The translations under genes and the position numbers were made by a program. This document shows positions 1 through 13,200 of a stretch of DNA of 64,000 nt, in pieces. The notes below the pieces were generated by a model. It was not told the origin of the DNA, ran no database searches, and saw only the letters and a list, made by a program, of their open reading frames with translations. Source of the stretch: Panonychus citri (taxonomy: Eukaryota > Arthropoda > Arachnida > Trombidiformes > Tetranychidae); assembly GCF_014898815.1 (NCBI RefSeq), contig NW_026515468.1:1302001-1366000 (forward strand), given 5' to 3'. Each line of letters begins with the position of its first letter. The first letter of the stretch is position 1.

Positions 1-900
1 CCAAAAGAAAACTCATTCCTCATTTCAATCACGATAATTGTGTTCTGATATATGACAATGGTTGAAAGTTTATTATCATTTTGGCATAAGACCGAAACTG
101 GAAGCCAACATAGAATCTTCCCAAAGATTAGAGAGACAATTAAGAGTCGCAATAAAGGATAAGCCCAAGGAGAAATTCAAATCGAATCAAATGAAGAGTA
201 TCATGGTCAAAAGTCGGGAGTGTGAGGATAAATTTGACTCTCCATTTAATTCTAATTGAATTAATCAAATCTATCGATAATCGAAAATAGATTGTTATTA
301 TGAGAAGGTCCCAAGAGAACATCAAATTGTTCTTCCCTTTATTGTTTTCATTTCATTTCCTTTGTTCTCTTTTCTTTTCCCTCTTCAATTGGAATTTTCT
401 AAAATTCCTAAAATCTAAGTTAATTAGATCCCCTGAGACTAAATTAACCCGAAAATGTTGTCCAGTTATATAGTTATTCCAGTAACTACTTCCATTTCCT
501 TATTTCCTTTTCCTAAAAGTAGATATAAATAGCTGGTGAAAAATGTGTTTTCTTTAAGTAATTAAATGTTGTTACAAGTGAAAGTGTAAACTTTAATTCT
601 TCAATTTTGTGTTAATTTATTTAAGGCTGAGGATAACCTTAATAAATTAAGTGTTTAAGGCTGAGGATAACCTTAAATTTAAGTGTTTAATTAATTAACT
701 AATTCTAATTAGTTAAGTTGTGAAGTTTAATTTACTGAGACCCCAGAAGTCCTACTTTGGTTCATCGTTATTTAGTGATTATCCACGATACGAACTTAAT
801 CAGATTTAGTGTAAGGTCTGAGTGCAATCTTCTATTTTTATTGGTTCTAATCAATAGTTGGAACTATTCTAATAAACATTGAACGATAAAAACTCTTACA
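1..900. other. Unassigned stretch, possibly a decayed LTR-element remnant
   Basis: No confident gene. A short plus-strand frame around 62-259 is rich in Lys, Ser and Glu, with no recognisable domain and a non-ATG start. A TATAAATA word lies near 523-530 and a pair of tandem units at 620-685. Together these vaguely resemble the promoter and repeat region of an LTR, but I could not find paired LTRs, a polypurine tract or a primer binding site. The assignment is speculative. Confidence 0.2.
620..685 (+). repeat. Two tandem ~33-bp units
   Basis: Two adjacent copies, 34 bp (620-653) and 32 bp (654-685), share the block TTTAAGGCTGAGGATAACCT followed by TAA and both end in TTAAGTG. Each unit has TTTAAGG near its start and CCTTAA after it, so each could form a small imperfect hairpin. 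Confidence 0.8.
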
Positions 901-3900
901 AATCAATATAAACATACGATGATTATTAAATTGTTTCCATACAGTTAAACACAGAAAATTAACTTTAACGTTTATCATAATATTATCATCATGATAATTA
1001 CAGTTTCTCACCTTTCATCATGATAATTTAATAATTTCCAAGTTAATTTATATTCTGATGACTGAATTCATCATCCAAAACTCCTACATGAGATATTTTC
1101 TTGGTGATTCAGGAAAATTCATCTTCCACAATTCAAATAACAGTTCACAATTTCCCCTGACTTCTGAATCATCAGTAAACTTCAACCAATTTCATCTCAT
1201 GGGTGGAAACTGATTTCTGATAACAATATAAGGAGTTACCAGAATCTTTCATGAGTTATTTCAGAGTATAAAAATCAGGGAACATTGAAAATAATAATAG
1301 AATACAATATGAAACACAAATGATGAGTATTCCAAGTTGCAACTCATGAGAATCAACTTTTCCCCTTTTTTTTTCTTCTTCTTTCTCATGGATTATATTA
1401 TTTTCTATAAGCTGAATCAACTGAACGGCTCAGAGAAACTGAAAGGTTGATAAATTATTTGGTGAACATTTTGAGGACCATTAGTAATGCTCATGGAAGA
1501 AAAGAATCAGATGATGAAATTGGTGAAAAAAGGAAAAGAAAAACTTGGAAGAAAATGATGATAACCAGAATCTTTGAGAAAGAATTGATTCTAAATTGTT
1601 TTTTTCTTCTTCCATTCTTTTTGGACTTTTTCGTTTTTCACCAAGGATAAGGAGCTTATGATTTTCTGAATCATTTTATCAGACTTTCATCATGGATCAG
1701 GAAAGTAACTATTTTTATCTACGATTAACAATAATTGATGAGTTACCTGTGAAAATCATTGAATGATATTCGAAAGGGATTGAAAGCTGAAAATTCAAGA
1801 ATTAGATCATAGTGATATATAGGGGTGAATCTGATTACATGAACGAACCACTGATTGCAATAAGTAAACATGAATTCGGTTCAATATAATCTGAATTATC
1901 AACAGTTCACAGAGTGAAAAGAGTGATAAGTCATTCTGATTGATTGAGGAGCAATTTTTGTTGCAACTCAAAAACTCACTTGGTGTATATCATGAGAATG
2001 ATGAAATGCGATATTTCAGAATTTGATAAACTTGTAAAATATAATCTCAACTTGATCGTTAACAATAATTCAACGATAACTATGATGATAGAGCTGAAAA
2101 TAATACGATGAGAGCTCGAAGATGACAAGAAGAGAGAGAAAGTTCTGAGTTAATTTCGAGGGTGAAATTGTAAGAAATTTTATCCTTTCCCAATGAAGAT
2201 AATCGACAATCATTAGATTCGAGTCAACTTTCGATATGATAATGGTTCTAATTACGAGGAAAAAGTTTCTTTTTAATCCTCGCCCACTTTCAGAATAAGT
2301 TCAATGCACTTAGAAAACAAAAAGTGAAACAAAAAAAAAGTTCTGACAGGGAAAGGATAGTAATCGATAAAATTGATGAGCATAATTACTCGGTGACGAT
2401 AAAATAATCATCATGATTATAATGATATTAATGAATAGGAAGGAAGTTATCAATATTCACGAAATGAAGTTGAAACTTGTTCAACTACAGAAAAATTATT
2501 AATAATATATCAATATGAGATGATCATCATTTTATTATTAGATAGCGATTGTCTTGTTCATGTTATCATCTTCATCTTCATCATCAATTGCGATAACATT
2601 AATGATTCTTGAATGTTACTATGACAATAAACAATATTAGATAAATAAGTTGTGACTATTTCTGAGTAGTGACCAATACATTTAGGATAACATATTTAGC
2701 ATCATCAGTGACCAGTATCATGGGGACAATGAGTTTAACTTAATGATTTCATCCAATGGATATTAATATAAATAAACATTATATTAATCATGACACACAA
2801 TTGATTTTGATACATTCGATTAATAATATCATCGGTTACATGCAAAGAGTTTATGTTCAGGGTGTAATTTACAAAATCGATGATTGGAATCAATTGAATC
2901 TCAGCTTTTGATAAGAGAAAAAGTTTCAGGTAAAAAAATGAATCGAAAAAGAAACAAGTAAATGTCAACATTTCGAAATGAATAAACAGAATCTGAGTAA
3001 ACCAAAGATCCTCTGATACCCTCAAGGTTGAAATTAAATTTTTCCAAGTCTCCATGAAAACTGAGAGATGAAAAAAAGAACCAGAATTTTTTTATTCTTT
3101 TCCCTTCATCTTGTTTTTTCCTTCTACTTTCACTTTTTTTTTCTCTCCTTCTTTCTGGTAACATTCATATCTCAAGATTATCAAGTGAGAATAAGATACT
3201 CAGTATTCTTCATCCTTATCTTCACATGATGAATTCTAGAGGTTCACAGAAGCGTGGAAAAGAAAATATTGAAATGATTCTATCCAGAAAATGACAGAGA
3301 AAATATTCTTTCTTCTAGATTTTTATATCTCGCCTCTTTTTCTCTGTGAATATTATTTATTTTTTCTTCTTTCGAAACGCATTTTCATCCATGAGAATGA
3401 AAGAAGAAGAAAAAAAATAAAGTTCTTTCTCTTCCTCTCACATTAACATACTTATTCTGAGTTGATATTATTCAAATGTAATTATATTCATCATAATCAG
3501 CATAATCAGTCAAATATTACATGGGATAAGTTAAAATGTATTAAAGTGCAAAATTAACTTGAGATTGGCAGAAAAAGATTCAACAAAAGAGGTGAAAGAG
3601 AAGGAAAAAAAAACTCAGCTTCCGATTTACTGGTTGTCACCAAATATCCTTTGGTAAATATTCACAACATCTTCCGGTTCAATTGTTTCTCATTTCATGA
3701 GGAAATCCCTTCTAATTACAATATTGATCGGCAGTTAGTTGCGAGTTCATTTTAATTGGTGAAAGAAATGAGTCACATTAAAAAAGTTCTATGGAAACCA
3801 TTTTCTAATTGATGGAACAAGTTCTGAAAGTTCAGTAGTTCAGAAAGAGATGGAAAATTCTGACATGTAATCATAATCTATTTATATGATTTTCTACAAG

Positions 3901-4689
3901 TAAAAGATTAGCTTTTTTCTCTTCTTCTCTTCTTCTGATGAAATATTATTCCTCATTAACAGTTATCATTCCCTTTTGAATAACAATCATGATTCAGGAG
4001 AGAAAAGAGATAATATTTCTGAATAATAATTCTGTTTGTATGAAGATGATGTTCTGATGATTCTGCAATGAAGGATAAACAAGGTTTTTCTTACTTCTCG
4101 AAATAAATTGACTTTGAGTCTCTTTTAGATATATTGGCGATTCTGCTGTTGAATACAAAGACTATTGTTGGAGCATGCTGAGTATTATCCCCTGAAAATA
4201 TAAGACATGAGACACACACACACACAGAATTGTAAGCTGACCTAAATATTTACTATTGTAAGTAAAGTTTGACTCCTTCCATTTTCTTGCCATTTCATCT
4301 TCATCTTTTATCATCCATATAAACTTTTTTTTCTCCTCTTCTTCAACATTTATCTCAATGATACAGAATAGGAATAGATAAATATATATAATTATTTCTG
4401 GTACGATTTGATTCAATGAAATATTAACAGTATCTTTTTTTAGCTGGTGTGGAAGCCCAGAAGATTTGGAAGAGGGAGTGGGAGTGGAAAAGAGAGAGAG
4501 AGAGAAAGGCAAGTTTTCATCTAGAATACATGATTGTTGTTCATGTTCAATTCTGATACAATAGAACAAGAAAAAAAACATAAGAAGCATTTTCTCAACA
4601 TGGTTAAGATTATAATCTACTGAGATCAAATGTAAAGATATAATAATAGTTAGAACTTGATGAATACTTGTTCAGGTAACATGGAAGTA

Positions 4690-4720
<31 letters not shown>

Positions 4721-5044
4721 GGTGATTGAAAGGTGGAAATAGGGTGAAAGGGTTGAAAAAGATTCAACCTCTTTTTTAAAGTAAAAACGAAATTCGGTTC
4801 AGATGAAATGTAATAAATTGTAAAAGCAATTGGAAACAACAATCAACCAGAATTGGGTTCAGCCTTTTGGGAATTTGAATTAATTGCAATGAATATATAA
4901 TAATATATGAAGTTAATAGTAGAATTGCTATTGTTATTACAACAAGATTGTTTCCTCTACTTGTTTATATCATGAACAGATAATCATGAACAATCAGGAT
5001 GATGAAAATTTCCTCTTCGATTTTTGTCTTTAACTGAGACTTAC
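901..5044. other. Gene-poor stretch downstream of the GPCR exons
   Basis: Only short, low-complexity frames occur here. If the class C GPCR gene continues leftwards, this is intron: the donor at 5044 is a good GTAAGT. The TM5-TM7 exon was not found in it. Contents are AT-rich DNA and a CT microsatellite at 4691-4716. Confidence 0.5.
4691..4716. repeat. (CT)n microsatellite
   Basis: An uninterrupted CT dinucleotide run of about 26 bp within the presumed GPCR intron. Confidence 0.95.
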
Positions 5045-5420
5045 CTGCTTCTGTAACATAATCCCAACTGAGCTCTTTACAAATAAAATATCTTAATCCA
5101 TCAGGAGTTTGTCCTTCTTGTAAAATAAGTGACCCCACCCGAGGTCCAATTGACATGGAGGGAAGTCCATTCATTGAGTCAATCACAAGTGACGACCAAG
5201 CAGCCATGTAGCCAATCACTATCATCACAATACCGATAAGATATTTTAACAAATCTTTATCGCGCACACAAACTCTATGAGCTTTTCGAGTCTGAAATTC
5301 AGCGTAAATCCGGTAAAGTTTAATAGTTATACTCCCATAGCACAGACCGAAACCCACCTCACGAAACCAGGGTTCAATGAAACATGTTATTTGAGTTGGT
5401 TCATAGTAACGAATGATAAC
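5045..5420 (-). CDS. Class C GPCR (GPR158/GPR179-like), exon with TM3, TM4 and ECL2
   Basis: This exon encodes the end of the first extracellular loop, TM3, the second cytoplasmic loop and TM4. Key stretches are EPWFREVGFGLCYGSITIKL (TM3), a basic linker (AHRVCVRDKD), a TM4 of mostly Ile, Val, Met and Trp, and then the ECL2 segment with YFICKELSWDYVTEAG. The conserved Cys of TM3/ECL1 and the ECL2 Cys before W-DYV are both present, as in class C receptors. The acceptor is a long pyrimidine tract ending in CAG at 5421-5422 (it is the GA microsatellite read on the minus strand). The donor is CAG|GTAAGT at 5045/5044. The exon is 376 nt, entered in phase 0 and left in phase 1. Relatives are orphan or glycine-responsive receptors (GPR158) and fly Smog. 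Family confidence is high; orthology is not settled. Confidence 0.8.
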
Positions 5421-5433
5421 CTGAGAATGGGGG

Positions 5434-5438
<5 letters not shown>

Positions 5439-5469
<31 letters not shown>
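5439..5469. repeat. (AG)n microsatellite serving as polypyrimidine tract
   Basis: An AG run of about 31 bp. On the minus strand it reads as CT repeats immediately before the 3' splice site of the GPCR exon at 5420, so a microsatellite doubles as the splicing polypyrimidine tract. Confidence 0.9.
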
Positions 5470-5473
<4 letters not shown>

Positions 5474-6479
5474 AAGTAAATAATAAAAACAAATCAATAA
5501 TGTCGAGTAAATTCACCAGATAATATCAGTTAAATGTACAGGTAACAAAAAAAATGGAGCAATTTATTCAGATGAAAGGAAAACATTACCTCCCACCAAT
5601 CATTTGAATGAGAAAAAAAGTTTATCAGAATTTACCTTTACCTGAATAACTCATAGACATGATACTCATGGTAAATCATGAAAAAGGTAAGAGGTATGAG
5701 AAAAAAAAATATTATAAAAAAAGTGAAAGCTATTGAATAAATTAATACATTAAATGTTGAGCTAATGATTAGTTAATGATAACCTTGCAATGAATTTTTT
5801 GAGTCTTTTTTGCATGAGAACCTCATGGTTGCTCAGATTTCAAATATTTGATAAAGGTGAGAAGAGGATGGATAAAAATAGAATAGAGAAAAAATTGAAA
5901 AATTGTTAACATGATAATAGTTTGAGTTGATTTATCCAAATATGATGAGAAAAGAAAATGAAAATTTCAACAAACTATTACTTAAATTTCATATTCTCAT
6001 GCATATAATATGCAATTAGTATCATGGAAAAGTGTTTTCTCAACAAACAAGGAACCATCATCTTCCCCTGACACCTCTTCAAACATATAAACTGCTCTCT
6101 CATAATCAGAATCAATTGATTAATAGTAATCAATAAACCATAACGGTAGAAATGTAATGTTTAATAATAACTACTGATAATAGATACAAAGTGTTTCAAC
6201 ATGATAATAATATGAATGTGGACTCAACAATCAACATTGTAATTATCATTATCCTAAATCAATTGTGTATCTCTCATTGGTAACTGTTATTTTCTGTCAT
6301 TAAATCATTTCTGTTTATACAGTTAGTTAGTGTGAAGATTATAACCAGATAAATGTTATGAAAATAAACAGAGAGTAGATTGTTATTATTATTATTATTA
6401 TCAGATATTATTATCCACTGATTGAAACAAGATTAATCAATGAGAATACTGAAAGATAATTAGTTAAATGGTCACTTAC

Positions 6480-6548
6480 TGTAATATAAAGTAAGAAGGC
6501 CCCAAGAAGAGTTGTTTCCAATAGAATCCATCTTGAAGAGGCAATTGT
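6480..6548 (-). CDS. Class C GPCR, short TM2 exon
   Basis: A 69-nt, 23-codon exon, phase 0 at both ends. It encodes TIASSRWILLETTLLGAFLL followed by YIT, which matches the TM2 region of GPR158-like receptors (small polar start, W-x-LLE, LLGA-LLY). The acceptor CAG lies at 6549-6551 and the donor A|GTAAGT at 6480/6479. It splices in frame from the TM1 exon, across a 426-nt intron, and into the TM3 exon, across a 1,059-nt intron. It is too short for ordinary ORF detection and was found by extending the receptor by homology to known family structure. Confidence 0.75.
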
Positions 6549-6974
6549 CTGATTGGAAACATGAAGATGAACCAGAGTGATGGTGATGAGTGTTGATGGT
6601 TAATGAGAGGAGAAAGAGAGAAAAAGAAAATAGTAAACAATTTCTAAATTAACTGTGATCATGGGTTTTCATGGTTCCACTGAATTCAATGTGAGTTGAA
6701 TATATTAAGGAATAGTTTCTATTAGGCAATCTCAGAGAAAGAGAGATTTTTGTTAATCTCTTCCTAATCCGAAAGGTTGTTCAATGCTAGAATCATCCAG
6801 GGAAATGCTTGTCTTTAGATGGAATCTCTTTATCTAAATTTTAATTGATTTAATTACGAGAATGATTATAATTGAATTAAGGGAAGAAAAAATTATTATT
6901 CTCTGAGATTTTGAAACATTTCAACTCTCTTTTGGAACATCAATTGGATAAGATTAAAATGGTTCCCCTTTTAC

Positions 6975-7295
6975 CTTTGATCTTCGAAGACGGAAAATAA
7001 CTATCGCTAAAACAACAGTCATTGTAGCACAAAAACTATGAATTCCAAGGGTAAATGAACGTAATGATATATTGTAGCGTACAAAACAAGCCGATTCACC
7101 GGAATCATCGGCACTCGAAGTACAATTTGAACAGTCACTCGATAAACAAGGTGACATGAGAGGGTGTGATGGTAATGATGAGATCGGTGATGAGGGATGA
7201 AGTAAAATCCTAGAAGGATATTCAATAGTCTGAGGATCAGGTGATAAGGTTCCACTGGCATAAGGACCAGAAGATGAAGATTCACTTAAATCCAT
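6975..7295 (-). CDS. Class C GPCR, exon with juxtamembrane Cys motif and TM1
   Basis: The frame encodes a Ser/Pro-rich stretch, then a cysteine motif (PCLSSDCSNC, later ESACFVRYN), then TM1 (FTLGIHSFCATMTVVLAIVI) and a basic stop-transfer segment FRLRRSK. The donor is AAAG|GTAAAA at 6975/6974, phase 0. The C-x4/5-C-x2-C pattern ahead of TM1 is typical of the link between the ectodomain and the membrane domain in GPR158-like receptors. The right boundary is uncertain. An ATG with a strong context (GCCATGG) lies at 7293-7295 and could start a short form, but the family normally has a large Cache-type ectodomain. A splice acceptor inside this frame, for instance after TGATCCTCAG, is also possible. 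Confidence 0.65.
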
Positions 7296-10200
7296 GGCAA
7301 TAAGTAATTACCACAAACACACAATTAACCCAAAAAATATACAAACTAAATAATAGGCACTGGAAATGATGAGGTTATGAATTGGTAAGAAAAAGGAGAA
7401 GTGAAAACAATTGTAAAAGAGAAGAAGAGGAAAAAAACAATTGATAGAATTGGATGAAGATGAAAGTGATTAAGAAATTAACAGATTAAAAGAGATAAGC
7501 CTTGAGCTTTTTTTTGAAGATCATTTGGATAATAATGATGGAAGAAGATGATGAGGTTAATAAAGATGAAGATGGCGAAGGGTTTAATGGAACCCAAATA
7601 AACAGATCGCTGGTAAGTGTATCCATATAAACACATTGGGAGAGAGAAAAATGCGAGAAAAGAATAAAAAATAAATCAGAGAAGCACAAGAGAGAAAGAG
7701 AGGAAGAGAAAGAAAGACTGGGAGAAAGAGATGGAAATTAAATTGTGAACATTGAGAATAATGAAAAAAAGATAAAGATGATCAGGGAAAAGAGGTGAAG
7801 ATGAAACTCATCACCGAACAAAAATATAACAGTAAAAATGAAGAAAAGAATTCGAATTAGTTGTCTTGGAATCCAACAGATGGCGAAGTAAACGAACAAT
7901 AAATTAACTCGTTCTAAAGAAAATAGATGTCGCTGGTTTACTGAGAATTTCGGTTTATTGTGAAAGAGAAAAAGTTTTTTCTTTTCTCTCTCGAACTTTT
8001 CATGATAATTGTTCCATGGGGCTGATTCGGAACTGTGATAAACAAGATTAATAGACAATAATTTTCTCATTTAATCTATTATCTATTTTCTATTCTCTTC
8101 TCACCAAAATCTCTATGAAAAACAATTTACTCTTTTGTCTAAATTTGATACGAAAAAATAGAGAAAAAAAAATTTCTTTTTTTTTTTTTCTCCATCAACT
8201 ATTATTTTCACCATTACGATAATCATTATATTGTTATATCTCAGATTCTCTCTCAACCATTAACAACAATCATCATTATCAAACAACAACAACAAAATAA
8301 TTTTCCACCATTGACACAATCAACAAGGTAACAAAATACAACAAACCAGAGAGAGAGAGAAACTTTTTTCCACCTTGATCATTATTATCATTTTCCACCT
8401 TTACCTTTTCTTTACCTTATCAGCTTGATGATAAAACTTACTAACCAGGTAATCATGTTGACAGGTAACATTCAAGTTGCATTGCGATATAAATGCATTT
8501 CCATTGGATGAAATATCTTTTTGTTTGTTTGCTGCACAAGAAGATATTGAAACTAAATAGGAAAAAGAAGCGAAAATTTTTCAAAGAAAATGGCGATAAA
8601 TTGTATTCTTCCTGGGCGTATTACTCATCTATTCAGGTCATAATGATGATGATTATAATTGTGGTATCATAGTTAACACGGGTGGCCTTAGAAAGAAAAA
8701 AAATCCGCTCCAAAAGTGGCCTGAAATTAACTAGATAATCATCATATCGTATATATAATTCATATGATTAGCTTAACTTTTTTTAATCATTTGTGATATT
8801 TAATGATAATGGTTAATTCATATTCATTAGACTTTCAAATCATCTTGACGCAATTATGTTAACAATTTGCAAATTATCAATTCAAGTAAGTAAATTATGT
8901 TATATTATTAACTAATCAAGTGTATTACACTGATGATTATTCAATTACCAGTTCACAGTTGTGATCAGATTAACAACAATTAAAATAGTAAATCAATTCA
9001 ATTTGTATGAGTTGAAATGTTTAAAGAGATAAAAAGTTGAAAAGTAAAAACCAATCAACCCAATAGATTGTAAACAATATAGTAATTAAATGATTTGGAG
9101 GATTAAAGATTATCTTATATTGCAATTAACACACAAATTAAAAAGATAATCATGAAAAGTTTGAAAACTTTTTCCCAATTTCTATGTATTAGTTTGCACG
9201 AAAATCAGTTAAACATAATTATCATTATCTATCAGCGATACAATTTGATGTCTTTACTGAAGCCAAATTGCAAATGATTAGAGATGATGATTAAAGAAAC
9301 TGCGATTGTAGTTAATGTCAATCATTCTGATGATGATGATGCTGATGATGATCATCTTATAATTGAGAAGCAAGAAACACCGTTGTGAACAAAGAGACTG
9401 AGAAATGATTCATTGATTGTTTACCTATGGAGACTCGTAATTAAGTTGTCATCAGTTTGTCAATTGTTTGTGAAACTTTCTGTTCAACAGTTAATAGTTT
9501 AAAGATACAAGTAAATGATAGTAAAACTTTTCTCGGACACTCTGTTGAGTCTGGTCAGTCTATGTGCCATCATAGACTCATTCACAAAGGTAAAGTTAAT
9601 AATGATAATGTTTAACAATAGTTAAGGTAAATAATGGACAAGGTAAAGGTAAAAATTAACGGAAAACGGAAAACCATCAATCAACTTGATGATAATTATT
9701 TTTGTTTCATTTTCGGAAGCATTTATTTATCAACAACAAACAAACAAACGAGAAACCTAATTTGTGGCTTTGTCATAATAATAATCACGATTATGATGAG
9801 GATCAGGATAGTTAAAGGTCAGTATGATGGTCAGTCAAAGGTTAGTGGGGATGATTGAGTTACCAAGATGAGGTTAATCGTATTTGTATTAACTCAATTG
9901 TTCAATGGGAAAGGAAAAGATTGAGGAAAAATTTCAGCTGATTGTTTGTTTTGGTTAATTGTTAATTAACTTTTCTAACCGGAATATCTTAGTACCTTTT
10001 TGTCATCTAATCAAGTTAATTGTTTAGTTTGATGGTGGCCTTTGGATATGTAATTAGTTACACAGTGGACAACAAGCTGGCCAATGGTTAGTTAATTAAC
10101 TAGATTTATCATTAATCTAATGTAAACATTGGATACATGATGAGATTTGCTGTGTCTTCATTAATCTTAAATGTTTACTTACAATTAGCAACCAATTGAA

Positions 10201-13200
10201 AATTGCAACAATTTAGTAAATTGTCAACCTTTGTAAATGTTAATCACTTGAATCTCATGAATTTTAGTTAATTAGTTAATCAATTTTAATGAAATTAAAT
10301 TTATCACTCAACTGTTTATATTTATAATTTTTGACGTTTCTCTTTTCATTTCAACTCGCAACTTAATCATAATTGCTCAATCTTTGATTCCAGGATTAAC
10401 TAATCATCATTAATCTGATAATTATTTGCTTTCTTAACTTATCATGTGTCTGATTATACAATTTGTAAAATTGTAATTAGTTTAAGTTAATTTACTTTGG
10501 ATTAAATTGAAATGTTAAGATTAATTCTGTCTCATTAAAGGTTATCTTATATTTGATTAAACATTTTCATCCTCTAAGGAAAAGCAAAATAATCAAAGAT
10601 TAACCATCAAAATGGTTATCTAATTTTATCTTTCTGGTTATCTTAACAATTTAATTAATTGTAGACAGATTGATTAACTTGATTTCGGTAGCTGATTAAA
10701 TTTCATGATGAGATAATGCAAATTAATTAATTACCAACAGAAAGGTAATATCAGTTTTCACAATCAATCAATCAGTCATTCAGTTTCCAATCCTTTTCCA
10801 ATCACAATCAAGGATAATGAATTGGAAATGAAGACAATCATCAAGTAATTGAGATGCGATTGAAGATTAATCAACTGATACAATCGAGAGATTATAATAT
10901 TATGGGAATAAATTGTTCGAAAGATGAAAAGTTATCGAACCAATGAGAAAAGTTCTAAGGCGGTTCTATAGTGTGACAGTTGTCAAATGTACTTTCTTAT
11001 TATTGACGAAAACACAATGGGAGGAGTGGGAGGGATTTTCGCTTCTCACCTTTACTTTTTATTATCATTTGTATTTACCTTTCTTACCTATAAAAGTGAT
11101 GATGATGATGACGAGGAAGATGATGGAGATGAGGATGATAAATAGAAAGGTAGAAACACCCAAATATTATCATCATCATTTCGGCCTTTGATTCACATTG
11201 GGAGGTATCGAGGATCAATTAGGTTGGTTAAAAATAGAACCAGAAATCAGTTGATCAGTTAATTTAAATATAAGAAAATGTGAAAGTTATTATCAAGGTA
11301 AATGGTGAACAATTAACTATCAGATTAGTAGATTAGTAATATAATAATCAAAAGCTCTCATTGTAATTAAGTTTTACTATTTGGTGTTCCTTTGGTTAAC
11401 AATTTTAGTTTGATTGTTTTGAGTTGAACGTTCATGTAAATTGTTATTAAACAATTGACAAGGTTAATTGTTGTTAAATGATTATTTCTATGTGTTAATT
11501 GTCAACCTCAATTTGTTACAAACATCAATGTTACCAAAAATAATCAGATCACTTGAAGATGAACCAGAAAAGTGAGATAATAGTTTTTAAATTGTCTTAA
11601 ATTGTTATCGGCCTTTCAGTTGCAATCATCATCATCCTCCATCCTCATCATCTTGTAATTGATTTTACTTCCTTAATTGTAACCGAAAAATTGAGTTTCA
11701 TCACTTTTCCATCAAATTTACTCGATCAATTGAAACTTTGCCGAAATCAATTCAATCTATTCATTGTGTTGATCAGGTCAGTTCAAGGGCAGAAGATGTT
11801 GATTAGGTTTGATTTCATTTTCGCAGATTATTAAATCAATTTGGAAAAATCAATTTACTCTCAATTCGATAAAAAATCAATAGCAATCTATCAACACTTA
11901 ACTACTTTACTTTTGTTTCAATCCTATTGTCTTATAAATGATTCAACTAATTTGAATATTTCCTGTTAATTTATTATTTCTTTTCACTAAAATCAATTGA
12001 TTCCTTTGACCTGATCAATTAACATGATAAATAGAAGTTCAATCAACACTCATCAATTACAATCAAGATGCTAAATCACAGCACGTTAACACATCATCTC
12101 ATCATCAGACAATTTAAAATCCAATTTGCATCCGAAAAACACAATCAATTGCAAATGAATAAAATCAATTTAATCAACATCATTTTTTAAGAAATTAAAT
12201 TTCGGCAAAAGAAAAACAATCAACTTATCCTAGAAAATCAGCTAAACGATTAACCGATAATCTTAAACTTGATCAACTTAATCTCATTTCCGTTCATAAA
12301 TCGTATCAATGTCAAGGTCAATTCAAGTGAAAATATAATTATATTTGACTTTTCCAACTACATCATTACAGTTAATTAAGTTTTCTGCTAATTATAGTTT
12401 CCAGTTCTGCTGTTAACAGTAAGATAAGAGAATTGAAAAGTTCGGAAGTGTTCAATTCTTGAGATAAACTCACAGGAATATCGATCATATGTTTTGACCT
12501 TGACCATGAAAAAAAAGTGACAGTAAATGTATTCAAATGAAGAGGAGAAGGAGAAAAAAATGAATGGAAACTTTTTCTTACCTGAGGTGTGATTATTGTT
12601 GCATGATGATGAAAACACGAGACTCAATTAGATGTGCCAAGGGGGAGATGATAGGATGACAAAGATGACGAAGATGAGGAGGATCATGATGGAAAAAGAT
12701 TTTGTTTATTTCCGTTTTCAATTTTCTCTCTCTTTTCTCTCTTTCTTTTCCTCCAAACGTAATAGTAACATTGATAATTATCCTTGATAATAACACTAAT
12801 CAGTATTCACTAATTAAAACTGAACCAGGTAAGTAAAAAATGGCCACACAACAATTACGAACTGCGTTATTATGATTAACCTTTTTGTAGACTCAAAACT
12901 TGAACTTCCTCCGAGTGTCAACCAGTGAAGCTCATCCTCATCTCCAAAGGCCAGTGAACGTTTCTTAACGTTTCGCGTTCATGCTTCGGTTAATCGGACT
13001 CATCCGTCCATTGACAACTTATAGTTAAACGAAATTAGCATCATCATCATTATCATCATCGTCTTCATTACCATTAGGATCATCATCATCATCACCATTC
13101 ACTTAATAGTGTATATGCTTTACATTTATCACTATATAGTTTCTTGTGTTAAATTATTACAATTGCGACCAACTAATTATCATCAATTTTAATTTCTTCC

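Noticed and set aside
4095..4191. Possible next GPCR exon on the minus strand after a TTTTCAG acceptor, open in the correct phase and ending in a GTAAGA donor.
   Set aside because: The translation (charged, with no hydrophobic segment) does not resemble TM5 or any part of a class C receptor after ECL2, so correct phase is likely chance.
7486..8070. Minus-strand frames of 67 and 110 codons upstream of the GPCR TM1 exon, considered as ectodomain exons.
   Set aside because: They show no Cache-domain or Cys pattern and are dominated by Phe, Ile and Ser runs from TTC/ATC repeats.
8590..8640. Plus-strand ATG with good context (AAAATGGCG) followed by 17 codons.
   Set aside because: Ends in a stop almost at once. 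The only possible donor would be a weak GTCATA, and no continuation was recognised.
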